This document shows, one piece after another, positions 10,770-21,370 of a stretch of 36,730 bases of DNA. The DNA is taken from assembly GCA_009733575.1 (NCBI GenBank), contig ML769898.1, positions 1 through 36,730 of the forward strand, in the 5' to 3' direction. The translations under genes and the position numbers were made by a program. The notes below the pieces were generated by a model. That model was not told the DNA's origin, ran no database searches, and saw only the letters and a list, made by a program, of their open reading frames with translations. Position 1 is the first letter of the stretch. The number at the start of each line of letters is the position of its first letter. This DNA comes from Gymnopus androsaceus JB14 (lineage: Eukaryota; Basidiomycota; Agaricomycetes; Agaricales; Omphalotaceae).

Positions 10770-12907
10770 ATATTAAGTGCTCTGATCAAACAAAGCCAAA
10801 AAAAAACCGCTGCAGAGAAAACCTTGCATCTTGCTGTGTAGGCTCTGTTGCTAGAAATGACAGCAATGGCTTGCTCAATCGAGTCAAGAACTGGCCTGGC
10901 TATACGACGCCTGTATTCAAAGGGAAAGAAGAACAGCGAGCCCTTGTTCAACAGGAAGTAGCAGCAAAGGTATTACTTGGACTGGATCTAATATCGATTA
11001 AGATTTACCATGGTTTGAAGGGCTTTATTCCACAAGAACTAGTCGCCAACGAAAGCAACTAGTTTTACACGAATCTCGGCATTGACGACACTTATTTCCG
11101 CGACGAATCCCAAGCAGTCATCTGTGACCACATTATTGCGCTTTTTGGCGCCAAAGTGCTCGCGTATACGAAACACGATCCGAGTAAGCTCGTTATCGAT
11201 CTCGAGGCGCGACTTTTATTCATACCAGTCCCCCTGGTACTACTACGACCGAGGGCCCTGGCGCTACGTGCGAGTCGAGGTGAGCCCACGTTCTATACGG
11301 CATTTCCAACGTTCCTTAGCTTGAATCTAGAATCGACACTCTGTTCCTCGACAACCTCAAAGCCCAACAATGCTCACCCGAACTCGAAAACTTTTCCCGT
11401 TCCGCGGGTCCATCTCCGCGACTGCTTCTCAGCCCAGCTCAGATGCTACTTTCGTCAGCAAGTGGGTTCTTTCCAGACACGCCTGCCACAAAGGACGCAG
11501 AGGCAGGACAAACATCAACAGCGTGTCCGACACGGGCTATTTTTGGAAAAGCCAGAGAGAACACCTTGGAGATCTACCAAAAGGTATGAAAGAGCTTCAC
11601 CTAGCTCGTTCAGCGACTCAGCCAGATTCTAGATCATGTGGAGTCGTTGACCAACGGTACGGTCCGTAATGGAGGGTTTCGAAGTCGAGGGCTCGAGAGA
11701 GAGACGTCTTGTTATTCGGATACAAGATGGCGGGACTACAGCCTTCTTTATGTAACGCGTTAACCGTCTGCCTATCTTTACTACTAACCTCTATACCGAG
11801 TGCTCTCACCAATCTCTACCACTTTTACTTCTCTTATTCTGCTAGCAAATACGTGGGAACAATTTCTCTAACGGCCGTCCATCATCATCTCCGTGGTACC
11901 TCAACCCCTGTTCCAAACGCCCCGCCGAATCGAACACTCCATCTTCCGAGTCGTGGAGGCTTCACTTCGTTCTGCTCCCCGAAAACCGTTTTTTCCTCCC
12001 AAAGGCCCCCAGGTACGCATGCCTGTTCAGGAGGCAATACCCCTTGTGAGTGAGATTCTCCCTCTTCTGTCTTTGTTGTTTGCCTTGATCGCGTCGTAAG
12101 ACTGTAGCTGGATCTTTGCACAACACTTTTGCAACAGGCCGGGCCCGGCCTTACTTGAGCTCAAAACATCCTTGGACGAAGAATACCATGCGCAATGCCC
12201 GAGGTGTTGAACAATATCAAAAGAGGTTCCCAAGGTGAGGGCCGGTTTACGAGGAGAGTATTGAACAGGTTATTCATACTCAATTTGGAGCTGGTAAGGT
12301 CTGTAAAGCGTTCCTTTTATCCTATGGTTGCTCATTGGGTTTTTCAGATTCGACTTCCTTTATGTCAACTTTGATATGGTTATTATCGCAATCTGAATCA
12401 TACTACGAACTGATGTATTGTATATCCTTTATTCAATAATGTATTTCCTAACCTGCTTGTCCAGGCCACCACTTCTAATCCAACGCCTCCAAACCAATCC
12501 ACACCCTCTCCCGACGAGAAGCTCTTACGACAAAATCCCGAACAGTCCCCAACAAACACCTCCCTCCAAGTCCTCGAATCCTTCTCATCTTCAACAAACC
12601 ATCCTCAAAACAATTTCTACAAAACTACTAAAGGTCGGCCTTGTCCTTCCGCCTTGGATCCAGGGTTTTTTACCGAGGTCCCGAGTAATACCCAAAAAAG
12701 CCGTTTGCGATGTTTCGTTATTGGAAAAATGAATTTAGGGGGTTCCATATTAGGTTTTAGGGATGTGGCCGGAGGGGGAGGGATTTAAGGATTGGTGATG
12801 AGTAGTAATAAGAGATGTATTGATTAATCAGAGGATGTTGGTAAGTTGTTTCCTCTCCTTTCTCTCCCTCTCTTGTGGATGTACATACACTGACGACGAC
12901 GTGTTTA
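10770..12907 (+). pseudogene. GDH2: GDH2 pseudogene copy 3, truncated at the NLR island
   Basis: It holds the best-preserved GDH2 amino end here: TPVFKGKEEQRALVQQEVAAK (10909 on), an intron to about 11018, then GFIPQELVANE. It shares the Trp-to-TAG change with copies 1 and 7 (AAC TAG TTT near 11057-11065). A deletion after VIDLE near 11205 shifts the frame. The section from 12,160 to 12,840 is still clearly GDH2 (QRLQTNP, NEFRG-, GGIRIV-like) but is peppered with single-base insertions, often one extra copy of a base. Homology ends at 12907 inside the intron before the FDENYNLASTQ exon, where the CpG-poor NLR island begins. The catalytic half is absent. Confidence 0.9.
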
Positions 12908-15411
12908 ATAATAAATTCTGGAGGTACCTTATTATTGCCTTTACCTTTGATGCAGATTCAGAGTATACCAATTTCTGTTCATATGTTAGTCTTTTACCAA
13001 ACCAATCATATGAGCCTGTTTTACTGACCTCAATCATGGAAAACCATAGCTTCTCCACATTGTGACAATAGGCCCAATAAAACTCATGGCTTCAAGCCAA
13101 TATACTCCTTTTGCCTGCAGGAATCTTTCCAATCTTTCAACATCCTTCTTGTAGATTTCACATTGGATGAAATGGTAGCTCCAAAACTGGCAGCAATATT
13201 GAAGGGCTTCTCCTATGCATTCTTTAACTCTCTCTTCAAACTTGGGTACATCCTTATCTGATATGAATGAAGAAGGAAGGTTACAGATATTGAATCTCAA
13301 TTGGTCCATTATGTTCAAACATCCATTAGTCAGTTTCACATGCTGCATCTTGGGCTGATATATTGCCCCATCCATACCTTCCCCTCTTTCAAGAAACTGA
13401 GGGAAAGAGGCATGGAAGGAATAAATACATTCATCCTGAGTTGAAATATAGAAAACTGCCTGCAATTTCTCCATCAGATGTGTTACCACATCTGTTTCAA
13501 TGCTCAAGAGCTTGGCTATAATATCACATGTCACTGGACATCCTGCAGCAATGATTGTATACATGATATTCCAATCTTCCTCTGCTTCTCCAGACCTTGT
13601 CTTTTTTTGGAATCCCATTATTAATAACTTCAACATAAAGTTGATCTAAATCCTCAAGATTTTCACTCTTTTCCAGAAATTCTTTGAGCCTCTTCTTCTG
13701 CCGCAATGCAATCTTTCCTTCCTTGACAAATTTAAACCACAGTTGATGCATAAATAAAAAGTGCTCCAGCAAGATTTGTAAGCTTCTGCAGCTGCTCCTT
13801 TGAGGAAAATATGCCATTCAGCTCATGAGTGACATAAGTCAATATATCAGTCTCTACTTGACTTTTCTCAACCTCATGAAGAATAATTTTTCCTACTTCA
13901 AGGATTGACCCAGTCTTTAGTTCACTCTCTGAGAGCATAAGCTGCTGAATTGCTTGTTCTGGTCGGCTAGTGAACAGAAATTTCAGTCCTGGAAATTTCT
14001 TTTCCTGGATTGCCAATATGAGAGGTTTGAGGACTGAATCCACACCCTCACATTCATCCAAAGCATCTATAACTATAAGTGGAGTATGTGCTACCATATT
14101 TCCAGACTTGGTGACTGCCTTCCAAGACTCAATTAAGAGTGTTTTGACTTGATAATCTGGCATCTTTGAAGCAGGATCAAGATTTCCACTCAAAATACTT
14201 GCAAGTGACATGGCAAATGTTTTGGAGAAGCTAGCCAGCTGGTATGCCAAGGTGGGGATAATTAAGCGGTAATCCCTGCATTCAGGAATCTGCCTAGAGC
14301 AGAAGAAAGTTCCAGCAAGAACTTCTTTTTTCTTAAGAATCTCACAGATTGACATTGCAATCGTGCTTTTTCCCGTTCCTGCCATGCCCCAAATCCAATA
14401 AGCTGATGGCACACTTTCAAGTTCAGAACTCATTGCCCATTTCTTAATGTCAGCAAGGATGTTTTCCCTTGTACCTGGGCAGCACAACCTCCTAGTAAAG
14501 TTGAGACCCATGTCTGTATCATGGTATGCCTGAGTTGAGCGTTTCATTTGTCCCAAAGCAACTTCCTGTTCTCATAGTATAAAATTTAGTAAACCTTGTC
14601 AGTTTTGCTAATCTCACCTTTAGGATTTCAGCAGTATTTCTCTCTGCAGAAAATAGAACCTCAATCTGTAAATTTCTTGAGCTAAAAGCATGTAGCTTCA
14701 GAGATAGAGATCTTACCTTGCATTGCTCATATGCATCTTGAACTTTGGTTTTGAATTCTTGGATCCTTCCACTAATGTGTTCAGACCGAACTGTCCTTTT
14801 GAAGAGACCACTGCTTTGTTGCTGTTTGACCTCTTGGTCAATAGCATTCAAATGACTGTAAAGTGTTTTAACACATTATTTTATTTTAGTAACTGCTGTT
14901 GACCTACTCAATCAAGACTTGGACAGCCTGCTTAGATGAGCCCAGGTTTTCTTGAGACAGGTATGGCTCCAGAAATCTGGTCCGGACAGTGAAATCCTTG
15001 GCCAAACTTTGCAGCTCCTCAGTGTTTCCTGTTACACTCTGTAAAAATGATTGTGTCAACCATCAAAAGAATATGAAAGATGACAATCAGACCTTATAAA
15101 TATTCAAACATTCACATATTCCACCTATGGCAGCCTGCAAAGGTGGAAGCGGTGCCGATGCCTCTTTTAACACTTTTAGAGCAGTATCAAGAGTGTCCAG
15201 AACAGTAGCTCCGATATCTTGTGTGGTATGATTCCCCGCTGCAGAGTTTGCAATCGAAGCAGGATCTGGAGTTGTGGCCCGACTTGGCATAGGTGTAGCA
15301 TTGCGACTTTTGTCTTTGTTACGCTTCAAGAATCTAGGAAGACGAATTCCGAGATGACTGTTTCGATCCATAGCAATTTTTGTGTGTTGCAGGGAGATAG
15401 ATGATGGGGGT
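12908..15411. other. CpG-poor insertion island carrying the NLR gene
   Basis: Left edge: GDH2 homology stops at 12907. Right edge: the duplicated block begins at 15412. By hand count, 13,037-15,120 holds 8 CG dinucleotides in about 2.1 kb, against 11 in the 250 bases of 15,150-15,400 and several per 60 bases in GDH2 coding sequence. I see no terminal inverted repeats and no matching short direct repeats at the two edges, so a cut-and-paste transposon is not supported. Confidence 0.7.
13034..15371 (-). pseudogene. NACHT NLR-like protein with MLKL-like N-terminus, frameshifted, no sensor repeats
   Basis: STAND NTPases act as innate-immunity or programmed-cell-death switches in fungi. Five exons fit: 15371-15093, 15038-14908, 14855-14717, 14665-14618, then 14565 on; all phases agree. 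Residues about 50-190 are helical with LPPLQAAIGGICECLNIYK, like the four-helix MLKL/HeLo-like domain of basidiomycete NLRs. NACHT: GMAGTGKST (Walker A, about 259-267), LIVIDALDECE (Walker B, about 362-372), FLFTSRPE (about 395-402). Downstream are a winged-helix-like stretch (IIAAGCPVTCDIIAKLLSI) and YSFHASFPQFL. Two extra single bases break the frame, near 13,735 (giving TAA 13732-13734) and near 13,612; the frame then runs to TGA at 13034-13036. A further shift near 13,055 would add about 50 codons up to the island edge. The WD40/ANK/TPR sensor usual in this class is missing. Confidence 0.85.
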
Positions 15412-16271
15412 CGCAAACGATTCCGGAACAAACAGCATTCATCTTATGTAGTGACATGTGCTTGGACATGTGTCGGACATGTGTATGTTAAAGTTCAGTC
15501 ATAGAAGCGCGAAGTGTGTCGTTGCGGTCCGGTGTATAAGTGTCGGCCACGATATTGGACTGCAAGAGCCTAATTGGTGTTCCACTTTCCCTTGCCGCAT
15601 CCCGGTTCACACCCGAAATCGATCCGTCTTTGTCACCAATTCACTTCCATATCTCACCATCTTTCGTCGTCGATGTCCGCAGGAAGAATCTGGTGAAGAT
15701 CGAGAAGAATGCGGTGTTGAAGAAGATGAAGACTCTATTTGATCTTATACTGCAGCTTACTCTTCTGGAACCATAACATACGGAGTGTGTTACGCTTTCT
15801 AGGACAGTCGATCTCCGTGGTTTCTTCCTTCTCTCACCTCAAAAACTCGCAGTCAAACAACGAAAACGCTGGTTTTTCATATTTCCTGATCTCAGCGTCC
15901 GAACAAAGGCAGCTACAGAGTCGAGTGGTTGTCGAGTATGTGTTTATTCTTTGGTATTCATTATTTTATAACGTCGCGTTTGCCTATCCAGGAGCAATGA
16001 CCGTTATCGTCAATCTGTTTCTTCATCTCGTTTTGCGTTTATACTGTTTCCTGCATTTCTTCTGTTTCGCTACCATATCCAACCTGGCTTCCAGATGCTA
16101 GTCCTTTGGGCATGGGATACCGATGCCTCTATCTCCTTGGATTCTTCAGCATTTTTATCCTGCTTCAGCATCCACATCTTTGTCTTCATTTGGGTTGGTC
16201 CGGGTCCAAGCTTGGCGCAGATGGCTCCTGGTGCACCGCTTGCTCGCTCACATTCAGCAGCTCAATGCTAG
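15412..16271 (+). repeat. Duplicated block (unit 2), copy of 7459-8319
   Basis: Near-identical to 7459-8319 with a few single-base differences, including one lost base near 15,483 and one added near 15,685. The unidentified gene remnant is repeated, with the same GTATGT..CCAG intron-like segment near 15,935-15,991. A 1-base loss near 16,050 breaks the longest unspliced frame of unit 1. Confidence 0.8.
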
Positions 16272-17227
16272 GTCATGCGGGATGTTGAGCAACGGTACGG
16301 ACCCACAATGAAGGTCTTCGAAGTCGAAGGCTCGAGAGGGTTATCGGATACAAGATGGACGGAACTACCACTTCACAAAAACGTGGAACAGCTCTCCAAT
16401 TGCTCCCCTGTCAACTCCTTGCACATAAATCCTGTTCCAAACTTCCACCGATCGAACACTCCATCTTCCAGGTCATGAAGAAGGCTTCGCGTCTGTACTG
16501 TCTTCCAAAAACCTGTTCTTCCTCAACGGCCCTTGGTATACATGCCGTCCAGGAGGCTACATACGCTTGTGAGAATCCCTCTGTCTCTCTTTGCTGTGCT
16601 GAAAAGATTGTGTCGTTAGTGGGTCTTTGCTCAACACTTGCAGTAGGCTCGGCTCGGCGTCCTGGCGGCTCAAAAACGCCCTGGACGAGAACGACCCTGC
16701 GCATGCAGAAGTGTTGACCAATATCAAGAGGAGTTTTAGGTCGGAGATGTTACGAGGGCGACCATCCATAATCATCAGAGCTGGTAGTCTGTGAGCGTTC
16801 TGTTATCCGTACTGGTGCATTTATCTTGCTTGCAGAGTCGATTCTTATGTCAACTTTGCCATGATTCACTACCCGCATCGACCATGCTACCGAATTGATG
16901 TGTGTATACGTTTCCGCTTTCATTTCTTCAATGTGCGTCCCTAACCGTTATCTGTGTAGGCTCACCCTCTCTTATCAACGCCTCCAAACTATCCAACCCC
17001 TCTCCGACGAGGAGCTCTACGACAAAATCCGCCGCACATTCCCTCCCAACCAACTTTTACCAATCCACAAAGGTCGCTCTATCCTTCCGCTCGGATCCAT
17101 GGTTTTTACGGGGAGGTGGAATATCCTTTGCGATGTTTTTTCATTATTGGGAATGAGTTTAGAGGGTTCTATATTAGGTTTAGGGCTTTCGTCGACGCTG
17201 AACAACCTCTAGGCCGAGTTGGAGAGT
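16272..17227 (+). pseudogene. GDH2: GDH2 pseudogene copy 4a (duplicate of copy 2)
   Basis: Matches 8320-9282 almost base for base, including the same internal deletion joining the NEFRGFYIRFR region to SSTLNNL, so the deletion predates this duplication. Extra small gaps occur at 16,750-16,880. The match ends at 17227, where a different GDH2 segment starts, so the last GDH2 exons present in copy 2 are absent here. Confidence 0.85.
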
Positions 17228-18021
17228 GTAACCCCAACCCCGTTCCAAACTCTAATGCCCCGCCGATCGAACACTCCATCTTTCAGGTCATGAAGGAGGC
17301 TTCACTTCTATTCTGGTCTCCCGAAAACCCGTTCTTTCTCCCAAAGGCCCAGGTACGCATGCTGTTCAGGAGGCTACATACGCTTGTGGATGAGATCTCT
17401 CCCTCTCTGTCTTTGCTGTGCTGATAGCGTCGTTAGACTGTAGCTGGATTTTGCACAACACTTTTGCAATAGGCTCGGCCCGGCCTACTTGCAGCTCAAA
17501 ATGTCTTGGACAAGAACGACCCTGCGCATTCCGAGGTGTTGAACAATATCAAGAGGAGGTTTAGGGAGGAGACATTTACGAGGGAGAGTATTGAACAGGT
17601 ATTCATACTCATTCGGAGCTGGTAGGTCTGCGAGCGTTCTATATCCTATGGCTATTATTTTGTTTGCAGATTCGACTTCTTTATGTCAACTTTGCTATGG
17701 TTCATTACCCTGCATCTGACCAAGCTACAGAATTGATGTATGTATACGCTCCTTTATTCAACGTGTATTTCTAACCGGTACGTTATCCAGGCCCACCCTC
17801 TCTTATCAACGCCTTCAAACTATCCAACCCCTCTCCGACGAGGAGCTTTATGACAAAATCCGCCGCACGGTTCCCAACAAACACTCCCTCCAAGTCCTCG
17901 AATCCTTTCCCATCTTTAACAAACACATCCTTAAAACCAATTCTACCAACCTACGAAAGTTCACCTTGTCCTTCCGCTTGGATCCAGGGTCTTACCCGAT
18001 GTGGAGTATCCCAAGAAGCCG
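17228..18021 (+). pseudogene. GDH2: GDH2 pseudogene copy 4b (central exons)
   Basis: It begins abruptly at NPVPNSNAPPIEHSIFQVMK and runs through the central GDH2 exons: EETFTRESIEQV at 17566, HYPASDQATELM at 17704, PTLSYQRLQTIQPLSDEELYDKIRR at 17791, and NKHSLQVLES at 17875. It breaks off at 18021 just after FRLDPGSYPMWSIPRSR-like sequence. Frameshifting losses are visible (one base each near 17,500, 17,600, 17,940 and 17,990). It is about 98% identical by eye to the inverted segment 20,600-21,368, and both begin at the same breakpoint. Confidence 0.85.
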
Positions 18022-18551
18022 AATAATGGGAAAGATGGCGATGGCACTGGAAGATAGAGTGAGTGGTCGGATTCCCAGATCTCCCTCGTCTTCTCCGTCT
18101 CCTACTCATGACTATACAACTAGTATCCCGATTCACAGTACCCGAAGCACTGCTAGACCATTAGAGTAGCACGTCTTCTCCCATGCGAAGACAGTGGAAA
18201 CAAAGAAACCATTTATCACAAGAATAGAATGACGCGTCGCCAGAGAAGCCAGACTACGTTGAGATTTAATCCGTATGCTAACTAGGGAGCATAGGAAAGG
18301 CCGAAGCGCAAAATGGAATGCTTTTCAAGTAGTATGGTCGGAATTGCAAGGGCGCTGTTGCATCCGTTACAGCGGTCGCGGTTTCCGTTGAGAGACCAAG
18401 AATCGTGACGAACGATTCCAAGAGTTGAGCGCTCAGACTTGCGTTAGTGTCACTGGTACAAAAAAGTTAGAGATTCTGTCAATACAGTAGACCGTCCGCG
18501 GACGCACCTTTGCTTCGGTATCACTATTCGTTTATTTCCAAGTACGAGCAG
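18022..18551. other. Unique interval after the GDH2 break
   Basis: The GDH2 frame runs on by chance or fusion into a Ser/Pro/Thr-rich tail ending at a TAG at 18167-18169 (RIPRSPSSSPSPTHDY). The rest, 18,170-18,551, shows no recognisable gene, repeat or motif. It is CpG-rich like the rest of the left half. Confidence 0.4.
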
Positions 18552-18830
18552 CCATCCATCCATCTTTTCCGAATCGACCAGTAGACCCATTAGGTTGATT
18601 CGACAGTATTAAACATGTTGAAGCTTGATGGGATGCGATCCGTGGAGGTAAAAGTTTGGTAGATATGTATGGGAGCATATCCTGGCATCAGTGCAAGGGA
18701 TTTTGGATCGAAAGATATAGCTGGAAGGAAGTGAGATAGCGGTGAGGCAATAGAATTCACCAAGCTTGCTTGTCCCTCGCATGGTCGATTCTACGGAGTT
18801 TGCGAGGGGTTGAGTGTGTAGATGCGCATC
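18552..18830 (+). repeat. GDH2 upstream segment, copy 2
   Basis: Counterpart of 10369-10640, in the same orientation and again just ahead of a GDH2 5' end. Confidence 0.6.
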
Positions 18831-18904
18831 AATAGAATCTTGAGACTTAGAGCGATGGCTAGAGGCTCAGTGGCCCGGACCGCCGATTGGTAGACTGTCA
18901 GGTT

Positions 18905-20035
18905 AAGCGCTCTGATCAACTCTCATACTCTTGACCAACTGCGGAAGCTGCGCGTAATGGTATTTCGCCAGACTCGCGTCTTTTTGTGCTAGGCTCTGTT
19001 GCTAGAAATAACAGCGATGTCTTATTCAACCGATCAAGAACTTGCCTGTACCTGTATTCACAGGGAAAGAAGAACAGCGAGCTCTTGTTCAGCAAGAAGT
19101 AGCAGCAAAGGTGAGTAGTAGACTGGATCAAATCTCGATTAAGATTAACCATGGTTTGAAGGGCTTTATTCCACAAGAACTGGTCGCCAACAAAGTCAAC
19201 TGGTTTTACACAAATCTCGGCATTGACGACACTTATAGCAGTTATCTGTGACCACATTATTGCGCTATTTGGCGCCAAAGTGCTCGCATTTCCTAGCAAG
19301 CTCGGTATCGATCTCGAGAAGATTGACGAGAACGGGAATGGCGCGACTTTTATTTATACCAGTCCCCCTGGTATTACTACCACCGAGGGCCCTGGCGCTA
19401 CGTGCGAGTCGAGGTAAGCCCACGTTCTATACGGCATTTCCAACGTTCTTTAGCTTGTATTAAGAATCGACACCCTGTTCCTCGACAACTCAAAGCCCCA
19501 CAATGCTTACCGACTCGAAACTTTCCGTTCCGCCGGGTCCATCTCCGCGACTGCTTCTCAGCAGCTCAGATGCTACTTCGTCAGCAAGTGTGTCTTTCCA
19601 GACGCGCCTGCCGCAAAGGACGCAGAGGGCAGGACAAACATCAACAGCGTGTCTGACAAGGGCTTCTTGGAAAAGGCCAGCGAGAACACGCTTGAGATTA
19701 CCAAAAGGTATGAAAGAGCGTCGCTAGTTCGCTCGTTCAGCGACTCAGCCAGATTCTAGATCATGTGGAGCGTTAAGCAACGGTACGGACCCGTCATGGA
19801 GGTTTTCAAAGTCGAAGGCTCGAGAGAGAGACGTCTTGTTATCGGATACAAGATGGGCGGGACTACAGCCTTCTTTAGGTACGTGTCATTGTCCACCCAT
19901 CTCTATCCACTGACCTCTATACCAGTGCTCTCTCCAACCTCTACCACTTTTACTCTCTCTGCTCGCAAATACGTGGAACAGTTTTCCGATGGCGTCACCA
20001 TCGTCTCCTACCATATTCCCTCCCCTCCTCGTACT
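18905..20035 (+). pseudogene. GDH2: GDH2 pseudogene copy 5 (N-terminal third, cut by assembly gap)
   Basis: Begins with the conserved leader (agcgctctgatca) and the exon PVPVFTGKEEQRALVQQEVAAK, intron 19112-19161, then GFIPQELVANKVNWFYTNLGIDD. Unlike copies 1, 3 and 7, this copy keeps the Trp codon (TGG, near 19,202), so it descends from a less damaged lineage. A loss of about 17 bases near 19,236 and another near 19,290 break the frame. Later exons are good: ATFIYTSPPGITTTEGPGA, then FRSAGSISATASQQL and RYGPVMEVFKVEGS. It ends at the run of Ns, within the SVYLN-equivalent region. Confidence 0.88.
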
Positions 20036-20060
20036 NNNNNNNNNNNNNNNNNNNNNNNNN
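20036..20060. other. Assembly gap (25 N)
   Basis: Twenty-five consecutive N. GDH2 on the left reads plus strand, GDH2 on the right reads minus strand, so strand and true distance across the gap are not proven. Confidence 0.99.
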
Positions 20061-20065
20061 GCGCG

Positions 20066-21370
20066 GAGAAAAGAGAGAAGTATCGACAAACCATCAGGAC
20101 CAAAGAACAACAACTCTGGCTTTTCGTACAAGTCGACCAGCGTCTCCTTGATTCCGGGTGTTTTGCCTGGGATTAGCAGGTCGACGATTGCCTATGACAA
20201 CGAGGTTAGTGATTGTAAGTAGATATAGATAGCGAGCACACATACATCAACATATTTCTCAAAACACAACCTCGGAGTAGCCCCAATCGAAGGCAATATC
20301 GTACCCTTGGCACCTCCCTCGGGGAATATCTTTATTCTTCAACGACTGGGTCGAAGCCAAGTTGTAATTTTCGTCAAACCTAAACACGTCGTCGTCAGCG
20401 TATGTACATCCAAAGAGAGAGAGAGAGAGAGAGGAGAAATACTTACAACATCCTCTGATTAATCGAATACATCTCCTTATTCCTACTCATCACAATCCTA
20501 ATCCCTCCCCTCGCCACATCCCTATCCCTAATATGGAACCCTCTAAACTCATTCCCAATAACGAAAAACATCGCAAACGGCTTCTTGGGATACTCCACAT
20601 CGGGTAAGAACCCTGGATCCAAGCGGAAGGACAAGGGACTTTCGTAGGGTTGGTAGAATTGGTTTTAAGGATGTGTTTGTTAAAGATGAGGAAGGATTCG
20701 AGGACTTGGAGGGAGTGTTTGTTGGGAACCGTGCGGCGGATTTTGTCATAAAGCTCCTCGTCGGAGAGGGGTTGGATAGTTTGAAGGCGTTGATAAGAGA
20801 GGGTGGGCCTGGATAACGTACCGGTTAGAAATACACGTTGAATAAAGGAGCGTATACATACATCAATTCTGTAGCTTGGTCAGATGCAGGGTAATGAACC
20901 ATAGCAAAGTTGACATAAAGAAGTCGAATCTGCAAACAAAATAAATAGCCATAGGATAATAGAACGCTCGCAGACCTACCAGCTCCGAATGAGTATGAAT
21001 AACCTGTTCAATACTCTCCCTCGTAAATGTCTCCTCCCTAAACCTCCTCTTGATATTGTTCAACACCTCGGAATGCGCAGGGTCGTTCTTGTCCAAGACA
21101 TTTTGAGCTGCAAGTAGGCCGGCCGAGCCTATTGCAAAAGTGTTGTGCAAGATCCAGCTACAGTCTAACGACGCTATCAGCACAGCAAAGACAGAGAGGG
21201 AGAGATCTCACTCACAAGCGTATGTAGCCTCCTGAACAGCATGCGTACCTGGGCCTTTGGGAGAAAGAACGGGTTTTCGGGGAGACAGAATAGAAGTGAA
21301 GCCTCCTTCATGACCTGAAAGATGGAGTGTTCGATCGGCGGGGCATTAGAGTTTGGAACGGGGTTGGGTC
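20066..21370 (-). pseudogene. GDH2: GDH2 pseudogene copy 6, inverted
   Basis: On the minus strand, from 21370 downward: NPVPNSNAPPIEHSIFQVMK, EETFTRESIEQVIHTHSEL, PTLSYQRLQTIQ, FRLDPGFLPDVEYPKKP, GNEFRGFHIRDRDVARGG, FDENYNLASTQSLKNKD, and YEKPELLFFGPDG near 20,100. Reading frames of individual exons are fairly well kept, but a base is missing in LQLKN (near 21,108) and other single-base losses occur. The 5' and 3' parts of the gene are absent. Its upstream end is joined directly to the truncated S53 copy 2 at 21,371, and its downstream end runs into the assembly gap. Confidence 0.88.

Noticed and set aside
12908..15411. NLR island as a DNA transposon or Starship-like cargo
   Set aside because: No terminal inverted repeats, no target duplication, and no transposase or tyrosine recombinase in the island.
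18022..18169. GDH2 fused to a new Ser/Pro-rich C-terminus
   Set aside because: The upstream GDH2 sequence is itself frameshifted, so an in-frame fusion product is not supported; recorded only as a breakpoint.
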